64,000 nt of DNA from contig JAATGU010000055.1 in assembly GCA_015654535.1 (NCBI GenBank), forward strand, positions 31,536-95,535, given 5' to 3'. The notes under the pieces were generated by a model. That model worked only from the letters and a program-made list of their open reading frames with translations, did no database searches and was not told where the DNA came from. Source of the stretch: Bacteroidales bacterium (GTDB lineage: Bacteria; Bacteroidota; Bacteroidia; Bacteroidales; Bacteroidaceae). Of this stretch, positions 10,753-21,775 are shown one piece after another. A program made the translations under genes and the position numbers. Position 1 is the first letter of the stretch; each line of letters starts with the position of its first letter.

Positions 10753-13700
10753 TTAGAAAGTAATATTTGCTCCAAACACGAAACTGCGGCTACGCGGATA
10801 ACGGTTGTAATCCATGCCGCATGTCAAACCGGTTTGCACATCAACTTCAGGATCGTAACCGGAGTAACCGGTAATGATGAAGAGGTTAGTACCACTGACA
10901 TAGAGACGGAGTTTTGACATGCCCCATTTATTAGATAATTGCTTGGGCAAGGTGTAACCTAGGGTAATGTCTTGGCAACGAAGGAATGAACCATCTTCGA
11001 TGAAGTAAGAATGGGTAACCTTGTTGGTAACGTCAGTCGGATTCCATAATGTCTTACCGGCATTCAACTCTTTATAAATATCTACAGAACCATCAATGTA
11101 GGTATTCTTATACATAGATTCACCGTCTTCCCGTACATAAGTCCAGCGATTGTTAAACTTAGTAAGTACGTTGTAGAAATTTTGGCTGTTACCTTCTGAT
11201 GAAGACAATTGGTAAGCAGTAGCATTGTTCACGTCGAAATCATACATATAGTTGAAGTTGGCTGTGAAATCAAAGCCTTTCCATTGTCCGCTCAAACCGA
11301 AACCTCCTTGGAATTTTGGGTTCGTATTACCAATCACAGTACGGTCATCTTCCGTTATTTTACCATCTGGTTTACCGTCTGGTCCGCTAATATCTTTGAA
11401 CTTGATTTTGCCTGGAAGAGTAGCCACACCAGAGTTACTATCATTGAACACATTATTAATGATAGTACCTTCTTTGGGAACGGCCAGAAAACTCTGATTA
11501 GGATCAAAATCAAATTCATCGAAACTATACAGTCCGTCATAAACGAAACCATAAATCAAACCGACTTGGTCTCCCACCTTTAAACAGTAGTCGTTATAAC
11601 TTGATTTCCAACGGTCGTTTTGATCCCAAATCACATCGTCTGTATTATTCAGTTTGTCTACTTTCATCTTGTTGAAACCGAACGCCAAGTTACCGCTCAA
11701 TACATAGTCTTTGCCACGAAGGATATCTCCATTAATAGTTAATTCGAAACCTTTGTTAGTAACCTGACCGATGTTTTGCATCTGTTGAGTATAACCGGTT
11801 GTTGAAGGAACGTCTGACTTGTAGAGCAGGTCTTTAGTCGTATTCCAATAAACTTCCGGTGTAATGGTCAGGCGGTCGTTGAACAGGCCTAAGTCAAAGG
11901 CCAAGTTGCGAGTCAGGGTAGTTTCCCATTTAATTTTAGTGTTAGGGAAAGTACTGCCACCTGCATTGCCATACCATTTTTCGCCGTTTTCAGTAGCTTC
12001 ACCGAAACCCGGACCACCGGTGGTATTTACAGCGTAAAGATAACGCCACATATCATTGTCAATACGGTTGTTTCCTGCCATACCGATAGCAGCGCGTAGT
12101 TTTAGATTGCTGATGAAGGGATTGTTTTCTAGGAAACTTTCTTTGGATAGTACCCAGGCACCCGAAATCGAAGGGAAATACCCCCATTGTTGGCCCGGAG
12201 AGAACTTTGTGGAACCATCGGCACGGAACGTACCCGAAACCAGATATTTGTGATCGTAGTTATAGCCAGCTTGACCAAAAAAAGAGGCTGTGCGCTCGGG
12301 AGTAGAAAGAGATGATGTTGATTCCCATGGTGTTCCCAAACCCATATTGTTGAGAGCTCTTTCAGAAGAGATGCTGCGTGGGAAATAACGGTTTTTCATA
12401 TAGCTCTGCTTAGTTTGACTGTGCTGGATTTCCTGACCTAATAAAAAGGAGAAGTTGTGTAAGTGATCAATGTCGAAACCGTAAGAAGCCGTATTGGTCC
12501 ATGTATATTTTTCTGTACGCTTGTCTGTAATTTCTGCTACCGGCAGTTTTTTATTATCTTGGCCCTCATCAGTCATGGCACCATAGAAGCGATTTTCATC
12601 GTTGAAAGAAATGAAATGAGTACCTTCTGTACGCAAAGTCAAACCTTCTATGGGTTTCCACTCCAAACTGAACTGGTTCGTATAGGCATAAGAATGCTTT
12701 TTCAGCGTATTTTGGTCGATATCGCTTTTGGGGTTAGTGTACTCGAAGACAGCCTCATCATCAGGGTCAACCGTCACAGGATCCCAGAAAGCGAACTCGC
12801 GTAGGCCGTTGGTCGGACGATAGCGGAGTACGTCGATGATACCACCACTACCAATCTTATCACCGCCGGCACCGGTATCACGGCGGTAAGTAAGTTTCGG
12901 ATTAAGCGTCAAGGTTAAATCCTTGGTAAGCTGAATGTTCATTTTGATGTTCAAGTTGGTACGACGAACGCCGGATCCTATAATAATACCGTTGTCTTCG
13001 GAGTTAGTAAGAGAAGCGTTGAAGCGGAACTTCTCAGTACCTCCTCCTACAGTAAAGTTGGTTGAATAGTTAAATGGAGTCTCACTCATTACTTCGTCTT
13101 GCCAATCGTGTGTTGTAGCACGCTTATAGATGTCAAGATCAAGTGGGTTACCGAAGTTAGCACGATAATACTTTGCGTTAGAACTACGAGTACCGTTTGC
13201 AGCAGCCCAGTCGTACTGATAACGTACGAAATCGTACGTATCCATCAGGTCAAGCTTCTTAGCCAGTTTGCTTACTGACATTTGCGTATTAAGGCCAACT
13301 TGCACCTTGCCTTGATGAGCCGATTTGGTAGTTACTATAACTACACCATTACCACCCTTTGCACCATAGATAGCTGTTAAAGAAGCATCTTTCAGCACGT
13401 CGATAGATGCGATATCTGTCGGCGGAATGTCGCTAATATTATCTGTCTGGAAACCATCGACAATGTAGAGTGGTTCATTGCTTTGAGTCACTGACGTTCC
13501 ACCACGTACACGAATATTAATATCTGCACCAGGAGCACCGTCAACCGTAGTTACCTGCACACCGGCAATTTTTCCTTGTAAAGCAATAGCTGCTGAAGTA
13601 ACTGGTACGGCTGCCAACTTAACGCCCGAAATAGAACCTACTGAACCTGTTAAATCCTTACGTGCTCTACTTCCGTAACCAATTACAACAATTTCTTCGA

Positions 13701-14034
13701 GTGCCTGTGAGCCTTCTTTCAGGGTAATTTTTAGTTCTTTACCGGCAATAACGTCCACTTCCTGAGTTTCCATGCCGATATAAGAGATAACTATTTTATT
13801 CCCTTTGCCGACACTAATAGAAAACTGGCCATCCAAATCGGTGATAACACCGTTTGACTTATTTCCTTTTTCCACCACAGAAGCGCCAATAATTGGCTCA
13901 CCCTCCGAATCGCTTACATTGCCTTTTACCTTAATGTTTTGAGCCGCTAATCCAACGGGAAACATCAACAGTATAAACAATAACCATACATAATACTTGT
14001 TTTTCATTTTGAAAGATTTATAGTTTAACATCAT
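10753..14034 (-). CDS. SusC/RagA-family TonB-dependent transporter (true start may be the internal Met at MKNKYYVW)
   Basis: Carboxypeptidase-regulatory-like domain (VKGNVSDSEGEPIIGASVVEKG), plug (EEIVVIGYGSRARKDLTGSVGSISG), PLYIVDGFQTDNISDIPPTDIASIDVLKDASLTAIYGAKGGNGVVIVTTK. Confidence 0.97.
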   Translation of the reverse strand: MMLNYKSFKMKNKYYVWLLFILLMFPVGLAAQNIKVKGNVSDSEGEPIIGASVVEKGNKSNGVITDLDGQFSISVGKGNKIVISYIGMETQEVDVIAGKELKITLKEGSQALEEIVVIGYGSRARKDLTGSVGSISGVKLAAVPVTSAAIALQGKIAGVQVTTVDGAPGADINIRVRGGTSVTQSNEPLYIVDGFQTDNISDIPPTDIASIDVLKDASLTAIYGAKGGNGVVIVTTKSAHQGKVQVGLNTQMSVSKLAKKLDLMDTYDFVRYQYDWAAANGTRSSNAKYYRANFGNPLDLDIYKRATTHDWQDEVMSETPFNYSTNFTVGGGTEKFRFNASLTNSEDNGIIIGSGVRRTNLNIKMNIQLTKDLTLTLNPKLTYRRDTGAGGDKIGSGGIIDVLRYRPTNGLREFAFWDPVTVDPDDEAVFEYTNPKSDIDQNTLKKHSYAYTNQFSLEWKPIEGLTLRTEGTHFISFNDENRFYGAMTDEGQDNKKLPVAEITDKRTEKYTWTNTASYGFDIDHLHNFSFLLGQEIQHSQTKQSYMKNRYFPRSISSERALNNMGLGTPWESTSSLSTPERTASFFGQAGYNYDHKYLVSGTFRADGSTKFSPGQQWGYFPSISGAWVLSKESFLENNPFISNLKLRAAIGMAGNNRIDNDMWRYLYAVNTTGGPGFGEATENGEKWYGNAGGSTFPNTKIKWETTLTRNLAFDLGLFNDRLTITPEVYWNTTKDLLYKSDVPSTTGYTQQMQNIGQVTNKGFELTINGDILRGKDYVLSGNLAFGFNKMKVDKLNNTDDVIWDQNDRWKSSYNDYCLKVGDQVGLIYGFVYDGLYSFDEFDFDPNQSFLAVPKEGTIINNVFNDSNSGVATLPGKIKFKDISGPDGKPDGKITEDDRTVIGNTNPKFQGGFGLSGQWKGFDFTANFNYMYDFDVNNATAYQLSSSEGNSQNFYNVLTKFNNRWTYVREDGESMYKNTYIDGSVDIYKELNAGKTLWNPTDVTNKVTHSYFIEDGSFLRCQDITLGYTLPKQLSNKWGMSKLRLYVSGTNLFIITGYSGYDPEVDVQTGLTCGMDYNRYPRSRSFVFGANITF

Positions 14035-14427
14035 AAATTTTATTTCTTTTTCGTGCCAATGTGTTTCAGGGCAAAGATCTAAATTACTAAATAATCAAAG
14101 GGGGAAAATTTATCTGAAAAGGAGTAAAATAAATACAGTGCATTCCCAAATGAAGAAATTTTATACACAGACAGACTTTAAGTAAGCTTTCAATAATTCA
14201 AACGAAGTTCTATTTTATAGAATCACAAGTTCTTTTAAGTTATTAGATTTTTTTTTCAGTCATAATCTGAAAATAAAGCATTGAAAAATAGGTATATAGT
14301 GGCAAAAATCTTACATTTGTAATGTCTAATCATAACATTTTTCCGGAGTATTTGATTCATCCATAAAAGAAAAGTCCGTTCCTGGTGGAAACCCTCATCG
14401 TAATAAACTCTGTAAAAGATTTCCTTT

Positions 14428-14655
14428 ATGTTAGTCTGCTTCCTGAAAATGTACCAGTTAGGTCAATGTACAAACGTTTTTTTCATGGATAATACGAAGA
14501 TTCATGTATGTGACAATAAGCGAATCTTCCGTCACAAAGTTTTTGCTGGTATCGCCCCTAATTTTTATGTCGAATTCGGGTTAAAAGAAGATCCAATGAA
14601 TGGCTGGCGAAAACGTTTGCATTCTAATATTATCCGGTTTTTTAGATTAGGATAA
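14428..14655 (+). pseudogene. IS982-type transposase relic
   Basis: GQCTNVFFMDNTKIHVCDNKRIFRHKVFAGIA resembles the IS982 family DDE-region pattern (GxCTGIxFIDSTxxxVCxNxRIxxHKVFxGxA); the remainder is degenerate and short. Confidence 0.6.
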
Positions 14656-14692
14656 TAACATTCTCATATAAATTGCTTGCTTTGTATCTTAG

Positions 14693-16843
<2,151 letters not shown>

Positions 16844-16905
16844 TCGATTGATTTAAAGCTTATTATATCTAAAAAAGAAAACTTTAAACATTAGAATAAT
16901 ACCCT

Positions 16906-17050
16906 TGAGTGGTGTAGATGGTGTACTAAAAAAGACTTTATTCTGGTTTCAGAAATCAAATTTCAAAAAAACTGCAAGATGCAGAATTTTTAAAAATTGA
17001 TTTTCAGAAAGAAAAAAAGCTTATTTTTAGTACACCATCTACACCACTCA
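16906..17050. repeat. 145-bp long palindromic intergenic element
   Basis: Perfect 26-bp inverted arms tgagtggtgtagatggtgtactaaaa (16906-16931) and ttttagtacaccatctacaccactca (17025-17050); centre ctgca-aga-tgcag (16972-16984); interior imperfectly palindromic about the same axis. Confidence 0.85.
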
Positions 17051-17106
17051 CATTTCTATCATGCTCATTTACAGCGAAAAAATATGTCCAGAGATCTTGA
17101 TTGAAG

Positions 17107-17143
17107 AGTCCAGAGATTTTAGGAGAAATCTCTGGACTTTTTA
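17107..17143. terminator. Terminator-like hairpin with T-tract
   Basis: agtccagagattt (17107-17119), 6-nt loop, aaatctctggact (17126-17138), then TTTTT. Confidence 0.55.
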
Positions 17144-17387
17144 AAAACTATTCTTTTTAAATTTTCAGCCATTCATCAATCATTGCTCAACCATTCATCA
17201 ATGCTTTTTATTTATTGAAGAATGGATTGTAAAGTGCCATTGAATGTTCAGAATTGCTTTTTTATATAGAGATTATATAATTCACTAAGAATAAGTATGG
17301 TACATGAAATTAAGAACCGAAAAGGTGGTTGCTACTATAGTCACAGCCGACTAGTTCAGACCTTTTTTTCTCTTTTTCGCTGAAAGA

Positions 17388-17419
17388 TTTGCATATTTCA
17401 TGAAAACTATATACTTTTG
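17388..17419 (+). promoter_or_regulatory. Bacteroides-type promoter for tRNA-Met/Ile2
   Basis: TTTG (17388-17391), 20-bp spacer, TACTTTTG (17412-17419), matching the TTTG/TAnnTTTG consensus. Confidence 0.65.
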
Positions 17420-17444
17420 TACCCGCATCCAAATAATGGAGCAT

Positions 17445-17518
17445 GGGCTTTTAGCTCAGTTGGTTAGAGCAACAGACTCATAATCTGGAGGTCCTTGGTT
17501 CAAGCCCAAGATGGCCCA
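17445..17518 (+). tRNA. tRNA with CAT anticodon (elongator Met or Ile2)
   Basis: gggctttTAGCTCAGTTGGTTAGAGC-aaCAGACTCATAATCTGG-AGGTC-CTTGGTTCAAGCCCAAG-atggcccA; anticodon loop CTCATAA; G1-C72 pair (not initiator type). Confidence 0.92.
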
Positions 17519-17520
17519 CC

Positions 17521-17597
17521 TTCAAAAAATAAAAGCACTTACAGAGATTATTTGTAGGTGCTTTTTGCTTATCACTAACTTTTGTAGATGGAACTTA
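17521..17597 (+). repeat. Left direct repeat flanking hipBA (terminator plus relic start codon of the downstream methyltransferase gene)
   Basis: Shares 47/48 nt (atttgtaggtgctttttg[c/t]ttatcactaacttttgtagatggaactta; 17550-17597 vs 19276-19323) with the right copy, plus weaker similarity upstream. Confidence 0.88.
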
Positions 17598-17704
17598 GGT
17601 TCCCTATGATATCCTTATGTTGATTATAAACGTCTATAATTCCAATATTTCTCATTATTTTGTTAATTGTGGTTACATGATGGATATAAACAATGATATT
17701 TTGG

Positions 17705-17735
17705 TTTGAATATTGTGATAATTTCATTAACTTTG
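17705..17735 (+). promoter_or_regulatory. Bacteroides-type promoter upstream of hipBA
   Basis: TTTG (17705-17708), 19-bp spacer, TAACTTTG (17728-17735). Confidence 0.6.
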
Positions 17736-17762
17736 TAAGTGCTAATATAATCGCAATATAAA

Positions 17763-18098
17763 ATGAATAATCAAATAAACGATAATATATTATCTCTTAT
17801 AAGTAAAACACCAGACACATTGCTCTTGGGCATTGCCGGGCGTGTTAAAGAGAGACGATTAGAAAAAGACTTGACGCAAAAAGCTCTTGCTACTAAAGCA
17901 GGAATCTCTTTTGGTTCTTATCGACGTTTTGAGTCCTCCGGGGAGATTTCGTTACGTTCATTGGTGATGATTGCTTTTGCATTGGATATGGCCGATGAGT
18001 TTGATGCTTTTTTCAGTATCCGAACTTATCAGAGTATGGATGATTTATTGAAAGCGGATAAGAATAAACAACGCAAGAGAGGAAGCCGCAATGAATAA
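17763..18098 (+). CDS. HipB-like XRE-family HTH antitoxin/regulator
   Basis: VKERRLEKDLTQKALATKAGISFGSYRRFESSGEISLRSLVMIAFAL HTH; overlaps the hipA start by 8 nt. Confidence 0.85.
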   Translation: MNNQINDNILSLISKTPDTLLLGIAGRVKERRLEKDLTQKALATKAGISFGSYRRFESSGEISLRSLVMIAFALDMADEFDAFFSIRTYQSMDDLLKADKNKQRKRGSRNE

Positions 18099-19200
18099 TA
18101 AATCTGTAGTAGAAGTTTATTTAGGAGAAAACCGAGTGGGACGTATCGCCCTTACTTCCGATGGTTTATGTGCTTTTGAGTACGATGGTGAATATTTGAA
18201 AACAGGAGTTTCCATCTCTCCATTCTTTATGCCGTTAAAATCAGAACTTATAATTGCCAAACGTGATCCGTTTAGTGGTGGCTTTGGAGCTTTTGATGAT
18301 AGCCTCCCCGATGGATGGGGAAATCTTTTACTTGATCGTTTTTTGCAAGAGAAAGGAATTGATCCTTATAGATTAACAATTCTTGAACGTCTTTCGCTTA
18401 TTGGAAGTATAGGACGTGGAGCATTGGAATACCGGCCGGACAAAAGTATCGTCGCAAACGATGAATTTCTGAATTTCGACAAACTCGCTGCTGAAGCGGA
18501 AAAAATATTGAGTAGTAAAGAGGCTGACGGTTCAGTGGATATGCTATATAAATGTGGAGGTTCATCTGGTGGAGCACGCCCAAAGGCATTTGCCAAAGTG
18601 GACAATCGGGAGTGGCTTGTGAAATTTAAGGCTACATCCGATCCGCAGAATGTTGGAGAGATAGAATATAACTATTCACTGCTTGCCAAAGAGTGTGGAA
18701 TACGAATGCCGGAAACACGGTTGTTCGATGGCAAGTATTTCGGAGTAGAGCGTTTTGACCGAACTCCTGAAGGGAAAATACATACAATCAGTGCTGCGGG
18801 GCTTCTTCATGCTAATTATCGGATTCCGAGTCTTGATTATTCGATTTTGCTAAAGGTTTGTCTAAACCTTACCAAAGACATGGAACAGGTCTATGATATG
18901 TTTCGTTTGATGGTTTTTAATGTAGCCATAACCAACAGAGACGACCATGCTAAAAACTTCTCCTTTCAACTCATTGATGGCAATTGGAAACTCTCGCCTG
19001 CCTATGACTTGTTGCCAAGCAGTGGCTTTAACGGCTATCATACTACAACTATAAACAGTAAAGGAGAGCCTGTACTTGCCGATATAATGACTTTGGCCGC
19101 TGAGGTAGGCATAATCAAACCCAAAGCTACACAGATTATCGAAGAGGTAATCGATAAGTGCCGTGCTCGTAAAATGTTGAAATATAGATTAAACCTATAG
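18091..19200 (+). CDS. HipA-family kinase (type II toxin-antitoxin toxin)
   Basis: HipA N1-like region (LPDGWGNLLLDRFL, GSIGRGALEY), SSGGARPKAF, VKFKATSD, FNVAITNRDDHAKNFSF, LSPAYDLLPS. Confidence 0.93.
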   Translation: MNNKSVVEVYLGENRVGRIALTSDGLCAFEYDGEYLKTGVSISPFFMPLKSELIIAKRDPFSGGFGAFDDSLPDGWGNLLLDRFLQEKGIDPYRLTILERLSLIGSIGRGALEYRPDKSIVANDEFLNFDKLAAEAEKILSSKEADGSVDMLYKCGGSSGGARPKAFAKVDNREWLVKFKATSDPQNVGEIEYNYSLLAKECGIRMPETRLFDGKYFGVERFDRTPEGKIHTISAAGLLHANYRIPSLDYSILLKVCLNLTKDMEQVYDMFRLMVFNVAITNRDDHAKNFSFQLIDGNWKLSPAYDLLPSSGFNGYHTTTINSKGEPVLADIMTLAAEVGIIKPKATQIIEEVIDKCRARKMLKYRLNL

Positions 19201-19248
19201 TGTTTGAAACGATTGTATATTCTTTATAATATTTATAAATGTATAATA

Positions 19249-19323
19249 TTCAAAAACAAGAGTGCTTGCAGAGATATTTGTAGGTGCTTTTTGTTTATCA
19301 CTAACTTTTGTAGATGGAACTTA
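19249..19323 (+). repeat. Right direct repeat flanking hipBA (overlaps start of the methyltransferase gene)
   Basis: See left copy 17521-17597; the hairpin arm differs in sequence but still pairs through G-U wobbles (agtgcttgca / tgtaggtgct). Confidence 0.88.
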
Positions 19324-20495
19324 CTGACGTAACAATTAAATTTATTAAGGAGCATCTAGCTGATGATCCTTCAATGTTAGCTCTTCAGGCAAATAAATAT
19401 CCTGGCGTGAATATGATTGTAGCTATATCTCAAATAGCTGGTAAAAAGATGATTGTGGAGAAAATACCTTCTTGGAGTAAGGTAGAAGGATTAATCTATC
19501 CAAAGCATCTTTCCCTGGAGCAATGTTCATCTGAAGCAACGGCTCGCTATAAGTCTTCTTTAGTAAAGGGCTCTTCTTTAGTGGATCTTACTGGAGGGTT
19601 TGGCATTGATTGTGCTTTTCTATCTGTGCATTTTTCAAAAGTAACTTATGTAGAACGTCAGCAGGAGCTGTGTGATGTTGCTGCTCCTAATTTTACTTTA
19701 TTGGGTTTAACTCATATCCTTGTTGTGAATGGAGATGGCGTTGATTATCTTTCTCAGATGGAAGAGGTGGATTGGCTTTACATAGATCCTGCAAGAAGGA
19801 ACAGGCAGGGTGGAAAGGCAGTTGCCATAGAGGAGTGTGAACCTAATGTTGCTGAACTTTCGGAGCAATTGATTCATAAAGCTGGGCAGGTAATGATCAA
19901 ATTATCACCGATGCTTGATCTTTCACTGGCATTGCATCATTTACCATTTACTAAAGCAGTGCATGTTGTGTCGGTAGCCAATGAGTGTAAGGAATTACTT
20001 ATAATTCTTGGCAAGGAACGGCAAAACCTTAGAATTCCTATCCACTGCGTGAATATTTTGAAAAATGGCAAAACTCAGACTTATTCATTTAATAAGGAAG
20101 AAGAGTCGGAAGGTTGTGAATATGCTCAACAAGTCAGGCGTTTTATTTATGAACCGAATGCTTCTATATTGAAAGCTGGAGCTTATAAGAGCGTTGCCCG
20201 GAGCTATCATTTAAAGAAACTACACCCTAATAGTCACTTGTATACTTCAGACGATCAGATACTTAAATTTCCTGGAAGAATCTTTGTGTGTGACTCCGTC
20301 TTTAGTCTGAATAAGAAGGAGATAAAAACTAATTTGAGGGAAATAAAAAAGGCTAATATTACAGTTCGTAACTTTCCTCTTTCAGTAGCAGAACTGCGCA
20401 AACGTTTGAAACTATCTGATGGAGGAGAAGTCTATCTTTTTGCAACGACTTTAATGGAGGGACAAAAGGCGCTAATAAAGTGTCACAAATTGTAA
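19314..20495 (+). CDS. Class I SAM-dependent methyltransferase with THUMP-like C-terminal domain
   Basis: VDLTGGFGIDCAFLSVHFSKVTYVERQ, DWLYIDPARRNRQGGKAVAIEECEPNV; C-terminal NFPLSVAELRKRLKLSDGGEVYLFATTL. Confidence 0.82.
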   Translation: MELTDVTIKFIKEHLADDPSMLALQANKYPGVNMIVAISQIAGKKMIVEKIPSWSKVEGLIYPKHLSLEQCSSEATARYKSSLVKGSSLVDLTGGFGIDCAFLSVHFSKVTYVERQQELCDVAAPNFTLLGLTHILVVNGDGVDYLSQMEEVDWLYIDPARRNRQGGKAVAIEECEPNVAELSEQLIHKAGQVMIKLSPMLDLSLALHHLPFTKAVHVVSVANECKELLIILGKERQNLRIPIHCVNILKNGKTQTYSFNKEEESEGCEYAQQVRRFIYEPNASILKAGAYKSVARSYHLKKLHPNSHLYTSDDQILKFPGRIFVCDSVFSLNKKEIKTNLREIKKANITVRNFPLSVAELRKRLKLSDGGEVYLFATTLMEGQKALIKCHKL

Positions 20496-20570
20496 CTACT
20501 TAATATTTAAAATTTCAATCAACAAGAAGTGACTAAATTACATTAATTAGAGCATATTCAATGTTTTTTA

Positions 20571-21749
20571 TTGAAAAAGAGTATCTTTGCAGCCTTAATA
20601 CATATACAAACGATGGCAATAGAAATAAAACAAGTCTCTAATAGAAAGGAGCTTAGAGCTTTTATTCGATTTAACTACGAACTATACAAAGATAATGCTT
20701 ATTCTGTTCCAGATCTTTATGATGATATGCTTAATACATTTAATAAAGAAAAGAACGCAGCTTTTGAGTTTTGTGAAGCAGAATATTTTTTAGCATATAA
20801 AGATAATAAATTAGTGGGACGGGTAGCTGCGATTATCAATAAGAAGGCAAACGAAACCTGGAATAAAAAGGATGTCCGCTTTGGATGGATTGATTTTATT
20901 GATGATATAGAGGTCTCTGAAGCACTGCTTAAAGCAGTGGAGCAATATGGAAAAACTCATGGAATGGAGAATATTCAAGGACCTTTGGGATTTACGGATT
21001 TTGATGCGGAAGGGATGTTGATTGAAGGATTTGACCAACTCAGTACCATGGCTACAATCTATAACTATCCATACTATTCAGAGCATATTGAGAAATTAGG
21101 ATATGTAAAAGATGCTGATTGGGTGGAATATCAAATATATATTCCTAAAGATGGGGTACATGATAAACATCAACGCATTGCGGATTTAGTTCAAAAAAAA
21201 TATAATATTAGAATTAAGAAATATACCTCTGGCAAAAAGTTGGCTAAAGATTATGGTCAAGCTATTTTTGAATTAATGAATGAGGCATATAGTCCTTTAT
21301 ATGGTTATTCTGCGCTTTCTCAAACTCAGATTCAGCAGTATGTGAAAATGTATCTTCCAATCCTTGATTTAAAAATGGTTCCTCTTATTATCGATCAAGA
21401 TGATAAGCTGGTTGGAGTGGGTATTACTATGCCTTCTTTATCTATCGCATTGCAAAAAGCGAAGGGAAGACTGCTTCCATTTGGCTGGTTTCATTTAGCA
21501 AGAGCATTGTTTTTTGGGAAAAGCAGGATTGTTGACCTTCTTTTGGTAGCAGTCAAACCAGAATATCAAAACAAAGGGGTTAATGCATTATTATTTTCAG
21601 ATTTAATTCCTGTTTACCAAAAAGAAGGTTGTATATTTGCCGAAAGCAACCCTGAGTTAGAGATGAACGGAAAAGTTCAGGCTCAATGGGAATACTTTGA
21701 AACAATTCAACATAAACGCCGGCGTGCATTTGTGAAGAAAATAAATTAG
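20571..21749 (+). CDS. GNAT-like N-acetyltransferase (likely start at the internal Met of MAIEIKQV, about 20613)
   Basis: [81 protein letters not shown]. Confidence 0.75.
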   Translation: MKKSIFAALIHIQTMAIEIKQVSNRKELRAFIRFNYELYKDNAYSVPDLYDDMLNTFNKEKNAAFEFCEAEYFLAYKDNKLVGRVAAIINKKANETWNKKDVRFGWIDFIDDIEVSEALLKAVEQYGKTHGMENIQGPLGFTDFDAEGMLIEGFDQLSTMATIYNYPYYSEHIEKLGYVKDADWVEYQIYIPKDGVHDKHQRIADLVQKKYNIRIKKYTSGKKLAKDYGQAIFELMNEAYSPLYGYSALSQTQIQQYVKMYLPILDLKMVPLIIDQDDKLVGVGITMPSLSIALQKAKGRLLPFGWFHLARALFFGKSRIVDLLLVAVKPEYQNKGVNALLFSDLIPVYQKEGCIFAESNPELEMNGKVQAQWEYFETIQHKRRRAFVKKIN

Positions 21750-21775
21750 TTAGCCATTTAGGTAGATTAAGAATT

